Below, one piece after another: positions 37,190 through 45,263 of a stretch of 64,000 bases of DNA (the stretch's first letter is position 1; every line of letters begins with the position of its first letter). The notes below the pieces were generated by a model that was given only the letters and a program-made list of their open reading frames with translations, did no database searches and was not told where the DNA came from. This stretch comes from Legionella steigerwaltii (GTDB lineage Bacteria; Pseudomonadota; Gammaproteobacteria; Legionellales; Legionellaceae). The stretch covers positions 62,001 through 126,000 of the forward strand of contig NZ_LNYZ01000008.1 in assembly GCF_001468065.1 (NCBI RefSeq), given 5' to 3'. The position numbers and the translations under genes were made by a program.

Positions 37190-37505
37190 CGGCAAAATTT
37201 GCCGGCAAAAAGTTAAGTTCTGCCACAAATATATTTTTTTTCCCTCTTTTTGTTCTTACTCTATTTTTTGTGTTTTTTAAAGAGACAAAAAAACTTGGCA
37301 TAGTAATTGCTTTATAAGTATTAGAAATAACAACTAAATTATTTTGAAGTTATTTTTCTGGGTTAAAAAAGAAATTTGTCAAGAATTAGTAAATGTTTTT
37401 ATTTGGTAAATAAGCGTTAACATAAAGTCGTAAAATTAACTTAAATGTTGAAATTATTAACAGTATTAACCAATACAAAATACTGTATAAATAGAGGGTA
37501 TAATC
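37190..37505. other. Long leader region of letE-like gene
   Basis: This 316-base AT-rich stretch has no supported gene. It begins with the palindrome CGGCAAAATTTGCCG (37190-37204), contains the sigma-54-type promoter near 37300, and a TTAGAAAT half-site near 37320 that resembles half of the palindrome bound by LetA-type regulators. About 184 bases of untranslated leader would remain between the promoter and the ATG. Confidence 0.55.
37296..37312 (+). promoter_or_regulatory. Sigma-54 (RpoN) type promoter upstream of letE-like gene
   Basis: TGGCATAGTAATTGCTT fits the -24/-12 consensus TGGCAC-N5-TTGCA: the GG and GC doublets are 12 bases apart and all four invariant bases are present. Transcription would start near 37322. 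No enhancer site for a FleQ-type activator could be identified by eye. Confidence 0.65.
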
Positions 37506-37880
37506 ATGAACGACATAACAGCCTTACTACCACATATTAAATTACGTTTTAACATTGAACATCCAACTTATGAAGACAGCTATGCATTTGGTTATGAATG
37601 TGCGCTTGCTGATGTTGCTGAGGAGGATAATCCTTTTCATAAGGGTACACAACAAGCACAACACTGGCTAGAAGGTTGGTGGGATGCAATTGAGGGAGAA
37701 GAACCTTTATTTGCATTAAATGCTATAGGAAATGACGAACTGTCTGTAAGCGAAGAAAGAGCTGCAAATGATCAAGAGTATGGCCATAAGCACAGCTTTC
37801 TGTCACTGGTTATTGAAATTAGTGGTGCCATAGCAGCTTCAGCAATAGTTGGCTATCAATTATTCGAGTTAGTAGCATAG
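37506..37880 (+). CDS. letE: Probable transmission trait enhancer LetE (RMF-like)
   Basis: This 124-residue soluble protein has a core that resembles ribosome modulation factor: AFGYECALADVAEEDNPF, then QHWLEGWWDAIEGEEPLF (near 26-72). In L. pneumophila, LetE enhances LetA/LetS-dependent transmission traits such as motility and cytotoxicity; I place this gene there from its size, the RMF-like core and recalled position near sucD/pdxH. The C-terminal 30 residues are hydrophobic (FLSLVIEISGAIAASAIVGYQLFELV) and may be a membrane helix. GAGGG lies 8 bases before the ATG. Expression may depend on sigma-54. The name is tentative. Confidence 0.55.
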   Translation: MNDITALLPHIKLRFNIEHPTYEDSYAFGYECALADVAEEDNPFHKGTQQAQHWLEGWWDAIEGEEPLFALNAIGNDELSVSEERAANDQEYGHKHSFLSLVIEISGAIAASAIVGYQLFELVA

Positions 37881-37958
37881 ATTTTGCAAGTTGGTGAAGC
37901 ATTAAATAAAAAAGATAGAAATTCATCATTGTCGTGCTGCGTAACCCTCATTATTTCT

Positions 37959-37977
37959 TTCTCCCGTTGAGGGAGAA
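37959..37977. terminator. Small hairpin after letE-like gene
   Basis: TTCTCCC-GTTGA-GGGAGAA forms a perfect 7-bp stem about 80 bases past the stop, between convergent genes. The flanks are A- and T-rich but without a clean T-run. It probably ends transcription from one or both sides. Confidence 0.5.
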
Positions 37978-38068
37978 GGAAAAAATCTAAATATATATCA
38001 AAAAACTTCCTGTGTGCAAAAAAATAATAGGCTAAAAATAGCACTATAGAATTTATTGAGAATATATC

Positions 38069-38458
38069 TTAATCCTTGAAAAATTTTAATACCATAGATC
38101 GCATTCGCGCTAATTCTGAAGGATTAAATTCTTTGTATATTTCGCTGCCTATATTAAGACATACGGTTATATTCTCACCAAGTCCCTTAAGTAAATCGAC
38201 ACCCGATAATTTAAGAAGTTTTATCTCGTTCGCTATATCGAGAGCCCATGCGTCAAAATAACTCATTTCAGAAAACACAGGTAGAAATACATGTTCTTTA
38301 TCTTGTAAAAACAATACCTTAGGTTGATCATCTGCTGAATTTTTTTCTATGGGTACAATAAAGTTTGCTTTAATAAACTCAAGATAGGCTTTATTCGCTT
38401 CTTTATTATTTCCAGCCGCATTAAGCGCTTCTTTTATTGCAAGATTAAGAGCATTCAT
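38069..38458 (-). CDS. SseB-family protein
   Basis: This 129-residue protein resembles the SseB N-terminal domain family: EFIKANFIVPIEK (near 28-40), FLQDKEHVFLPVFSEMSYFDAWA (in parts, near 50-72), LSGVDLLKGLGENITVCLNIGSE and a final FNPSELARMR. In enterics, SseB-like proteins (not the type III translocon protein) have no settled role. No signal peptide or membrane helix is present. It is monocistronic, convergent with the letE-like gene, with 384 bases upstream before the next gene. Confidence 0.75.
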   Translation of the reverse strand: MNALNLAIKEALNAAGNNKEANKAYLEFIKANFIVPIEKNSADDQPKVLFLQDKEHVFLPVFSEMSYFDAWALDIANEIKLLKLSGVDLLKGLGENITVCLNIGSEIYKEFNPSELARMRSMVLKFFKD

Positions 38459-38842
38459 TTTGAGCCTTAGTAAAATTTAGATCAAATTATCAGCAATGTT
38501 CCTCAATAAGATAACATTTTTTTTACAATAATGCTGATAAATTATGTCCGTAAATTATAATCATTTTCTGTACCTATGAAAATGAAATCAAACTATGTGT
38601 TGAAATAAATGACAACACTAGTATAATGTAGGTTTTGTTTTGCAGATTAATTGCTCATTTTTTGGATAAGTATATTAGGGTTTGATTCCATTTCATACCG
38701 TTAACGATGTACTAGTGAATTCGGAATGTAAATGAATGTTAGCAAACTCTATCCTGGAGGTTAGTTTTTTTGATGTGTCTACCAGTTAGAATTTCTTCAA
38801 TTGAACAAAGCCAATTAGGATTTTTATTAACGTAGAGAGTTT
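38459..38842. other. Intergenic region upstream of MFS transporter, possible short leader peptide
   Basis: This 384-base AT-rich gap serves two divergent genes. A 20-codon frame, MCLPVRISSIEQSQLGFLLT (38773-38835), ends 7 bases before the transporter ATG. GGAGG lies 12 bases before it, which is longer spacing than ideal. It could be a leader peptide, but length alone does not exclude chance. No clear terminator-antiterminator pair is seen. Confidence 0.3.
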
Positions 38843-40138
38843 ATGAACAAAATACATGAGTCTAGAGTAGAAGTTTATAACCAAAAAAGTTATTTAGGAT
38901 TTGCTTGGTTAGTTTGGGGGTTGGCTGCTGCGTTCTATTTTTCTGATTATATGGCTCGTGTTGCTCCTGGAGTAATGCATCGATATTTGCAAATGGATTT
39001 TGGGATTAATGAAGCTGGGTTTGGCATAATAACCGCCTCATTTTATGTTCCTTATATTTTAATGCAAATCCCTGTAGGACTTACTGTAGACCGCTTAAGC
39101 ATACGGTGGCTACTTACAGTAATGTCATTAGTTACCGCGTTTGGTTGTTGTGTTTTTGGTCTTGCAGATGGCCTGTTTATGGCCTCAATAGGTAGGATGC
39201 TCATAGGTTTTAGTGCCGCCTTTGCTTTTATCTGCTCCTTAAGATTAGCTACATCATGGTTCCCACCGACAATGTTAGGTTTATTGGCCGGTTTAACTCA
39301 AGCCTTAGGAATGCTAGGAGCCGCTGCTGGAGAAGCGCCTGTTTCATTTTTAGTGACTAATGTGGGATGGCGCCACAGTATGTTGATTATTGCTTTTCTA
39401 TTTATCGCACTTGCAGCTTTATTGTACCAATTTGTGCAAGATAAACCAGGCGAGCATCGTAGTGAAGTTCACTCCATGAATCAGCTCAGCATTCTTCAGA
39501 GCTTAAAAATTGTATTATCTTGCAGGCAAACCTGGCTCAATGCGTTATATGCTGGATTTTTATTTGGACCAACTGCGGTGATTGGTGAGGCAATTGGACC
39601 TGCATACCTGCAATTTGGTAGGGGGTTGGGTGCTCATGCAGCTGCTTTTGCTACAGGATTAATTTTTATCGGTTGGGGTATTAGCGGTCCTATATCCGGT
39701 TGGCTTTCAGATAAGATGGGACGCCGTAAGCCTTTAATGATTCTTTCAGCGGCTTTTGGGGTAGTTCTGACTTCTGTTTATGTATTTATCCCTACTTTAA
39801 GTCAAACCTCAGCTTATTTGCTCTTCTTCTTTTTTGGTGTAACGAATACTGGTGTTGCTATTGCCTATGCAGTGTCTACTGAGATACACGATAGAAATGT
39901 GGTCGGAACTTCTATTGCATTTACCAATATGATATCAATTTTTGTAGGGGCTCTATTGCAGCCTTTAGTTGGACGATTGGTCGATATGGTCTCAGGTGCC
40001 CGCGCCTATAATGTTGAAACTTTATTGCTCTCTGATTTCCAAGCGGGCCTGAAGATCCTTCCACTTTGTTCTATTATTGCATTGATATTAGCATTTACTG
40101 TTAAGGAAACTTATTGTAAGCCAAAAAATCATGCCTAA
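38843..40138 (+). CDS. MFS transporter, Pht-like
   Basis: This 431-residue, 12-helix major facilitator begins with a short cytoplasmic tail followed by LGFAWLVWGLAAAFYFSDYMARVAPGV (in parts), as in the Legionella Pht (phagosomal transporter) group. Motif A-like GLTVDRLSIRW and, after helix 7, GWLSDKMGRRKPL are present. Pht proteins import amino acids or nucleosides in the vacuole; the substrate here cannot be told, and organophosphate/UhpC-like antiporters are an alternative. GAGAG lies just before the ATG. A long inverted repeat follows the gene. Confidence 0.85.
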   Translation: MNKIHESRVEVYNQKSYLGFAWLVWGLAAAFYFSDYMARVAPGVMHRYLQMDFGINEAGFGIITASFYVPYILMQIPVGLTVDRLSIRWLLTVMSLVTAFGCCVFGLADGLFMASIGRMLIGFSAAFAFICSLRLATSWFPPTMLGLLAGLTQALGMLGAAAGEAPVSFLVTNVGWRHSMLIIAFLFIALAALLYQFVQDKPGEHRSEVHSMNQLSILQSLKIVLSCRQTWLNALYAGFLFGPTAVIGEAIGPAYLQFGRGLGAHAAAFATGLIFIGWGISGPISGWLSDKMGRRKPLMILSAAFGVVLTSVYVFIPTLSQTSAYLLFFFFGVTNTGVAIAYAVSTEIHDRNVVGTSIAFTNMISIFVGALLQPLVGRLVDMVSGARAYNVETLLLSDFQAGLKILPLCSIIALILAFTVKETYCKPKNHA

Positions 40139-40180
40139 TCTTTGAGATTTTTTAGGTTTGATCTCGCTTAACCAAATGAT

Positions 40181-40226
40181 GCGCCCCGACACTTACATAC
40201 TTTGTATATGCTGTGTTTCGGGGCGT
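40181..40226. terminator. Hairpin after MFS gene
   Basis: GCGCCCCGA pairs with TCGGGGCGT, and the loop continues with ACACTTACATAC-TTT-GTATATGCTGTGT, giving a nearly continuous stem of about 20 pairs. CTAAAAAG follows, with no T-run on the plus strand. It starts about 45 bases past the stop; it is a terminator or a repeat. Confidence 0.55.
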
Positions 40227-40395
40227 CTAAAAAGAACCCATTTTTGTCCCAATTTAGCGAATTGTAAATAAACCCTATTGCTCTAAAAAATAGTTATAAC
40301 TGTTTTTTTATAAGCTTATCGCACTCAGATGTTATTTGCTGTTATACTTTCAGCTGCAGTTTTGCTGCATGCGAATTAATAACATGGAGAACAGA

Positions 40396-41856
40396 ATGAA
40401 AAAATTTACAGGATTAGTAATTATCCTGGCCGTTCTAATTCTAGGCGGATATTATGGCATGGGGGTTCTTACTGAAAGAACAATCAGAAAAAATATAGAA
40501 GTTATTGATCAATCTAATGGCTTATATGCTGAAATTGAGCAATACAATAAAGGATTATTTAGTTCTGACGCCAAAATCAAATGGCGCTTACATATTCCAG
40601 AACGCGTTGTAAAAGATGCGAATGGACAACCTCAAACTCTTCCTGCCCAAGACTTTAACATGGAGACGCCACTAACAATCCATCATGGCCCTGTTATTTT
40701 TGCTAACAATCGTTTACGTTTTGGATTTGGTTATGCTGAATCAGTTTTCCCATTTCCATCACAATATAATGAACAATTTGATGCGCAATTTACTAAAGAT
40801 TCAGTGAAGCCTCAGTTGGATTTAAGTATTTTTGTTAATTACCTGAATGAAAGTACAGTGGATTTCAAAATTCCTAACTTTAAATTAATTGCAAAAGATG
40901 GTTCTGGTAACTTTGCATGGTTAGGTATGGACTCTCGTACAACGATGTCCTCTGGGATGAAAAAAGTTGAAGGTAAAATTAAGCTGGATGGCATAGATGC
41001 TATTAAAGACGATACTAAATTCACTTTAAGTAAGGTATCGAGTGATTATGATTTGCATGAAACACCTGCTGGATTGTATCTGGGGGATGCAAACTTCATA
41101 TTACCTGCTTTTGCTGTTTTTGTTAAAGATCAAAAAATGTTTGAGATCATCGAGCTGGCAATTAAAACAGATAGTGATATCGAGCAACATCTTTTTAATA
41201 CCCATTTTAATGTGACTTTAAAATCCATATTAGCAAATGGACAAAATTATGGTCCGGGAGAGTTGGAAGTTGCTTTAAGAAATCTTGATGCTGATGTGCT
41301 GGCTAAAATTAATCAGCAAACAACGGCAATGCAAAATGGTAATGACATGCAACGCCAACAGGCAATGCTTGCTTTGCTTCCTGAGCTACCCAAATTGTTT
41401 AACAAGGGAGCAGAATTTGAAATCTCTAAATTGAGCTTAAAAATTCCCCAGGGACAGATTGAAGGAAATCTTTTTGTAACATTGCCCAAAGGTGAAAATG
41501 CTAACCCATTTGAAATGATGCAAAAAATCCAGGGTAAAGCGAAGTTGCAAGTTCCTGCCGAAGCGGTAAAAGAAGTTATGAAGCAATCTGTGATTCAACA
41601 AATTGCCAAAAAACCTGAATTGCAACAAACTTTAACGCAACAATTGCAAGCGAACCAAACTGCAGCTCAGACAAATCAGCCTGCGCCAACCGTAGAACAA
41701 TTAGCTGAAATGCAAACAAACAAACAAATAAATGCATTACAGCAAAGTGGTTTAATTACAGTTCAAGGAACTGATTTTGTTATTGAAGCAAGTTTGGACC
41801 AAGGAAAGTTTACAATTAATGGCAAACCTTATGACCCTTCAATGATGAAATTTTAG
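40396..41856 (+). CDS. YdgA/DUF945 family protein
   Basis: This 486-residue protein of the YdgA (DUF945) family has an N-terminal membrane anchor, KKFTGLVIILAVLILGGYYG, and the rest should lie in the periplasm. Family-like segments are ERTIRKNIEVIDQSNGLYAEIEQYNKGLFSSDAK (in parts), PLTIHHGPVIF (near 95) and a C-terminal helical, glutamine-rich tail near 430-470 before VQGTDFVIEASLDQGKFTINGKPYDP. The start at MKKFTGL is preferred because GGAG lies 7 bases ahead; an ATG 12 bases upstream overlaps that site. E. coli YdgA affects motility-linked traits; its biochemical role is unknown. Confidence 0.85.
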   Translation: MKKFTGLVIILAVLILGGYYGMGVLTERTIRKNIEVIDQSNGLYAEIEQYNKGLFSSDAKIKWRLHIPERVVKDANGQPQTLPAQDFNMETPLTIHHGPVIFANNRLRFGFGYAESVFPFPSQYNEQFDAQFTKDSVKPQLDLSIFVNYLNESTVDFKIPNFKLIAKDGSGNFAWLGMDSRTTMSSGMKKVEGKIKLDGIDAIKDDTKFTLSKVSSDYDLHETPAGLYLGDANFILPAFAVFVKDQKMFEIIELAIKTDSDIEQHLFNTHFNVTLKSILANGQNYGPGELEVALRNLDADVLAKINQQTTAMQNGNDMQRQQAMLALLPELPKLFNKGAEFEISKLSLKIPQGQIEGNLFVTLPKGENANPFEMMQKIQGKAKLQVPAEAVKEVMKQSVIQQIAKKPELQQTLTQQLQANQTAAQTNQPAPTVEQLAEMQTNKQINALQQSGLITVQGTDFVIEASLDQGKFTINGKPYDPSMMKF

Positions 41857-41877
41857 GCTGTAACTGGAGTAATTTTG

Positions 41878-41912
41878 TAAGGAGTAGATTGTAAAAAACA
41901 ACCTACTCCTTA
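41878..41912. terminator. Stem-loop after ydgA-like gene
   Basis: TAAGGAGTAG pairs perfectly with CTACTCCTTA around a 15-base A-rich loop, 22 bases past the stop. The downstream run is TAAGAGCTTCTT, not a strict T-run. Confidence 0.6.
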
Positions 41913-41980
41913 TAAGAGCTTCTTGCGCTGCGAATGAACATTATATATTGATTTTTAATGCAGTTTTTTCTGTTCTGCCC

Positions 41981-42009
41981 TTGTCTCAATGGGCTTGTTT
42001 CGGTAATAT
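41981..42009 (+). promoter_or_regulatory. Putative sigma-70 promoter of fis
   Basis: TTGTCT and TAATAT are 17 bases apart. Transcription would begin about 22 bases before the fis ATG, leaving room for the strong Shine-Dalgarno AAGGAGGAG. Confidence 0.6.
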
Positions 42010-42038
42010 ACTGTTTTTAAAAGGAGGAGCTAATAATA

Positions 42039-42320
42039 ATGACAACAATCAGTAACGAAGTAGTGGATAACACCGCTTCTCTGGCCGAAAGTGTAACTCA
42101 TTCGGTGCAAAAATATTTTTCAGAGCTTAAAGGAACTGATCCTGTTGACTTATACCAATTTGTACTTGAAGAGATTGAAACACCATTGTTTCGTGCAGTG
42201 ATGGAACATTGCAAGTACAATCAGTCACGTGCAGCAATTATGCTGGGGATTAGTCGAGGCACATTGAGAACTAAGTTACGTCGATATTTCGATGATAAAT
42301 ATGTTGGTACTAGGGACTAA
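42039..42320 (+). CDS. fis: Fis family nucleoid-associated regulator
   Basis: This 93-residue DNA-binding protein has the Fis layout. A variable N-terminal arm is followed by DLYQFVLEEIETPLFRAVMEHCKYNQSRAAIMLGISRGTLRTKLRRY (in parts, near 48-87), whose helix-turn-helix GISRGTLRTKLRRY is diagnostic. Legionella carries three Fis paralogues that control virulence and effector genes; this location near letE and prs fits Fis1 as I recall it. AAGGAGGAG gives very strong translation initiation. It stands alone, not behind dusB as in enterics, and is followed by a clear intrinsic terminator. Confidence 0.93.
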   Translation: MTTISNEVVDNTASLAESVTHSVQKYFSELKGTDPVDLYQFVLEEIETPLFRAVMEHCKYNQSRAAIMLGISRGTLRTKLRRYFDDKYVGTRD

Positions 42321-42340
42321 CTGAAATTTAAGTTTTAAAG

Positions 42341-42366
42341 AGGAGCTAATAAAGCTCCTTTTTTTT
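42341..42366 (+). terminator. Intrinsic terminator of fis
   Basis: AGGAGCT pairs with AGCTCCT around a short AT loop and is followed by eight Ts. It lies 20 bases after the fis stop. This is the cleanest rho-independent terminator in the window. Confidence 0.9.
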
Positions 42367-42668
42367 AATTGAAAATTTATGGTGATATTCAAGTGCAGCA
42401 TATATTTTAGAAAAACCTGCTTGCAATTAACTGAGTTTTAAATCACATCTTTGCTTAGAAAAAAGTCTCATGCTAACAACTGAATAAATAAGATGTAGAT
42501 ATGGGCGCATTGGTCCCATATTTCTTTAAATGCAAATACATTAGGGAGCGAGCTATTTGTTTGGCCCAACCTACATCAAATTCAACAAGTGTATAGACAG
42601 GCTTGCTTGCAGCAGGAGTTAAGATATTCCAGAATACCCCTGGCTGCCAAGCAAAACCAGGCTACATT
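42367..42668. other. Gap between fis and prs with hairpins and repeat remnants
   Basis: No gene is seen. ATATGGG and CCCATAT (42499-42521) form a hairpin with TTCTTT after it. GGCCCAACCTAC near 42563 is half of the palindrome found after rpoH. A family II copy fills the right end. Confidence 0.6.
42590..42665. repeat. Family II inverted repeat, copy 3 (degenerate)
   Basis: It starts GTATAGACAGGCTTGCTTGC and ends CCAGGCTAC, with TTCCAGAAT and CCCTGGCTGCCAAGC inside. It aligns with the copies near 12972 and 14216 with more changes at the left end. It ends 3 bases before the prs stop codon. Confidence 0.75.
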
Positions 42669-43616
42669 TTACTCAGCAAACATAGAGCTTACAGACTCTT
42701 CAATATTTACTCGTTTGATAGCCTGTGCGAGCATGTCTGATAAACTGACTACACGAATTTTTTCACATTTTCGTGCTTCATCAGATAGAGGAATAGTATC
42801 GGTTACTACAATTTCATCGAGGCCTGAATTTTTAATGTTATTGACCGCAGGGCCGGATAACACAGGATGTGTTATATATGCTCTAACACTATGAGCTCCA
42901 TTTTTCTTAAGCTCATGAGCAGCAGAGCAAAGAGTGCCTGCCGTATCAACAATATCATCAACAATAATGCAGTCTTTATTTTTTGGTTCACCAATAATAT
43001 GCATTACTTCCGATTTATTGGGGCCACTACGACGTTTATCGATAATACACAACTCAGCATGGTCCAGGCGTTTCGCTACAGCTCGAGCTCTAACAACACC
43101 TCCTACATCCGGGGAAACGACCATTATGTTCTTTAGTTTTTGATTTTTTATGTCTTCGAGAAGTATCGGAGTTGCATAAACGTTGTCTACAGGCATATAG
43201 AAGAAGCCTTGGATCTGATCTGCATGCAAGTCTACAGTAAGAACGCGACAAATACCCACAGAAGCCATCATATCAGCAACGACTTTTGCTGTAATAGGTA
43301 CGCGTGCAGAGCGAACTCGACGGTCTTGACGAGCATAACCAAAATAAGGGACTACAGCAGTGATCCGAGCAGCAGAAGATCTTCTTAGTGCATCAGCCAT
43401 TGTCAGGAGTTCCATCAGATTATTACTTGCTGGAGCACAGGTTGATTGAATTATAAAAACGTCCCTACCTCGGACATTTTCGAGAATTTCAATCATTGTT
43501 TCTCCATCGCTAAAAGTACCAACAGTCGCCTGGCCAATAGGTATTTTCAAATGCGAAGAGATTTGTTGAGCTAATTCCGGAGTTGCATTTCCGGCAAAAA
43601 TCATCATTGTGGACAT
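42669..43616 (-). CDS. prs: Ribose-phosphate pyrophosphokinase Prs
   Basis: Prs makes PRPP from ribose 5-phosphate and ATP for nucleotide, histidine and tryptophan synthesis. The 315-residue protein starts [19 protein letters not shown] and has [27 protein letters not shown] (in parts, near 35-60), [11 protein letters not shown], the signature [11 protein letters not shown] and the PRPP-binding loop [14 protein letters not shown] (near 215). A tRNA-Gln gene and lolB lie upstream on the same strand; the usual ispE is absent from between them. Confidence 0.98.
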   Translation of the reverse strand: MSTMMIFAGNATPELAQQISSHLKIPIGQATVGTFSDGETMIEILENVRGRDVFIIQSTCAPASNNLMELLTMADALRRSSAARITAVVPYFGYARQDRRVRSARVPITAKVVADMMASVGICRVLTVDLHADQIQGFFYMPVDNVYATPILLEDIKNQKLKNIMVVSPDVGGVVRARAVAKRLDHAELCIIDKRRSGPNKSEVMHIIGEPKNKDCIIVDDIVDTAGTLCSAAHELKKNGAHSVRAYITHPVLSGPAVNNIKNSGLDEIVVTDTIPLSDEARKCEKIRVVSLSDMLAQAIKRVNIEESVSSMFAE

Positions 43617-43767
43617 GTGTAAAAAGCCTTTAGATTTAAGGTTTAATCATTTAACTTAAACACATAGCAGAAGACAGCCAAAAAGATATTATTATTATTT
43701 GAGCATTTCAAGAACGCATCCTTCCAGGTTATCTTCTGCTGTCTGTTTACTTGAATCAACAAGAAAG

Positions 43768-43842
43768 TGGCAGGGGTGCTAGGATTCGAACCTAGGTATG
43801 CAGGGATCAAAACCCTGTGCCTTACCGCTTGGCGACACCCCT
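43768..43842 (-). tRNA. tRNA-Gln (anticodon TTG)
   Basis: The reverse strand folds as a 75-base tRNA. The acceptor AGGGGTG pairs with CACCCCT, followed by discriminator G and encoded CCA. The D arm contains AAGCGGTAAGG, the anticodon stem CAGGG/CCCTG carries loop TTTTGAT (anticodon TTG, reading CAA), and the T arm is CTAGGTTCGAATCCTAG. It lies ahead of prs, as in other gammaproteobacteria. Confidence 0.97.
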
Positions 43843-44088
43843 AAAATTTGCAGATTCTTACAATCATCCATTATAAAATTGCGTTCATCCCTGCAAATGT
43901 GTTGCGTATTTTGCAGTGCTTTTGGAAACATGTCAACTTTGAAAGCAATAATTATTTTATTTTTTAAATGGAAATAGGAGTTGACATTATAATATGAATA
44001 TCATATGAGACTTAAGTTAAGACAAAGCAGAATTTGGAAAAAAGAGTTTCTAAATTCCGCTTTGTGAATCCAAATTTGGGAACTGGAT

Positions 44089-44688
44089 TTAAACTGTCCA
44101 ATTTTGGATAACTACTTTAACCATTACTCCATTGCCTTCTAGACGAATCATACTTGGCAAATCAATGCCTTTAACTGAAGTATATTTTGTGAAATTAATG
44201 GTATAACCACTTTGTTTCAGTTGTTCCAGGTGATTGTACTTATCACGGTGCTCCGCTTGAACTGGGCCGGGGGCCGGGAGTCCTCTAACCCAATAATAAA
44301 GATTGTTTACTGGGAGACGAATTCCTGTTTGTTCTACTAATAATTTGTCCGCATCGTGTGAGCTGATTTTTTTAGGACCATCTTGGTATGTTACTGTATC
44401 GCCTTTTTTGTCAATAAGGACTGTTCCGCTTCCCAAAGGACCCATGAGTCGGATTTGATAAGAACTAGGCCCATTTTGTCTCCAGTTCATAGCAGCTGAC
44501 CATCCTTTTTCTTTATTTTTTGCTGCCATGGCCCCACGAAGTTCCCAGGAGGAAACGGTCTCTGTTTTTGCTTTACGTTGCTCTACCGGCATAACCTTAT
44601 TTTCGGGTAATTCTGCTGCAGGTCGAGGAGGAGCGCAGGCGGTCAATAAAATGGGAGTTATAATTATTAATCGTTTTATATTATTCAT
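44089..44688 (-). CDS. lolB: Outer membrane lipoprotein receptor LolB
   Basis: LolB takes lipoproteins from periplasmic LolA and inserts them in the outer membrane. The 199-residue precursor has a lipoprotein signal with lipobox LLTAC (Cys18 as lipid site). The mature part shows [25 protein letters not shown] (in parts), [21 protein letters not shown] and [12 protein letters not shown], which are LolB hallmarks. It starts the leftward lolB-tRNA-Gln-prs set and is divergent from coaD; the 246 bases before the tRNA hold no gene. Confidence 0.93.
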   Translation of the reverse strand: MNNIKRLIIITPILLTACAPPRPAAELPENKVMPVEQRKAKTETVSSWELRGAMAAKNKEKGWSAAMNWRQNGPSSYQIRLMGPLGSGTVLIDKKGDTVTYQDGPKKISSHDADKLLVEQTGIRLPVNNLYYWVRGLPAPGPVQAEHRDKYNHLEQLKQSGYTINFTKYTSVKGIDLPSMIRLEGNGVMVKVVIQNWTV

Positions 44689-44771
44689 TTATGTCACCTC
44701 AAGTCCATTTTTGTAGTTTTTCAATTAACAATACGCTAGACTGTTCGCATATGCAATCAGTCTTAATCAAT

Positions 44772-45263
44772 ATGAAATTAAAAGCAATTTATCCTGGTAC
44801 TTTTGATCCCGTTACGAATGGTCATGTTGATATTATTAGTCGCGCAGCTAAGATTTTTCCTGATATTATTGTTGCTGTGGCGAGCAATAAGGCAAAACGT
44901 CCTTTTTTGCCGCTAGAGACACGAATTCAACTCGTAGAAGAGTCAATTACCGACATACCAGGAGTTCGTGTGCTTGGATTTGATAATCTTTTAATTGATT
45001 TTGTATTAGAACAAAATGCGGGAATTGTTTTGCGAGGTTTGCGAGCAGTGTCTGATTTTGAATATGAATTTCAGCTGGCCGGAATGAATCGAAAATTATC
45101 CAAACAAATAGAAACAATATTTTTAACCCCATCAGAAAATTTTATGTATATTTCTTCTACTTTGGTGCGTGAAATTGCACTTCTGAACGGAAATATTTCT
45201 CAGTTCGTTCCTTCATGTGTCGTCAGAGAACTCCAAAAGAGACAAAGTGAACATGGAGCTTAG
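44772..45263 (+). CDS. coaD: Phosphopantetheine adenylyltransferase CoaD
   Basis: CoaD adds AMP to 4'-phosphopantetheine, the penultimate step of coenzyme A synthesis. The 163-residue protein starts [22 protein letters not shown], with the T/HxGH nucleotidyltransferase motif near residue 15. [24 protein letters not shown] (in parts, near 85-108) and the [10 protein letters not shown] signature (near 128) confirm it. Upstream in-frame starts exist, but this gives the usual length. The gene overlaps ggt by 11 bases. Confidence 0.95.
   Translation: MKLKAIYPGTFDPVTNGHVDIISRAAKIFPDIIVAVASNKAKRPFLPLETRIQLVEESITDIPGVRVLGFDNLLIDFVLEQNAGIVLRGLRAVSDFEYEFQLAGMNRKLSKQIETIFLTPSENFMYISSTLVREIALLNGNISQFVPSCVVRELQKRQSEHGA

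Noticed and set aside
37029-37280. 83-codon frame after pdxH
   Set aside because: Most of it lies inside the MITE-like inverted-repeat element, and its composition is that of AT-rich noncoding DNA.
43843-44088. Possible remnant of ispE between lolB and tRNA-Gln
   Set aside because: I saw no kinase motif in any frame, and the stretch is too short for a meaningful remnant.
44691-44771. N-terminal extension of CoaD
   Set aside because: The frame is open upstream, but the conserved CoaD N-terminus [13 protein letters not shown] begins at the later ATG and gives the normal length.
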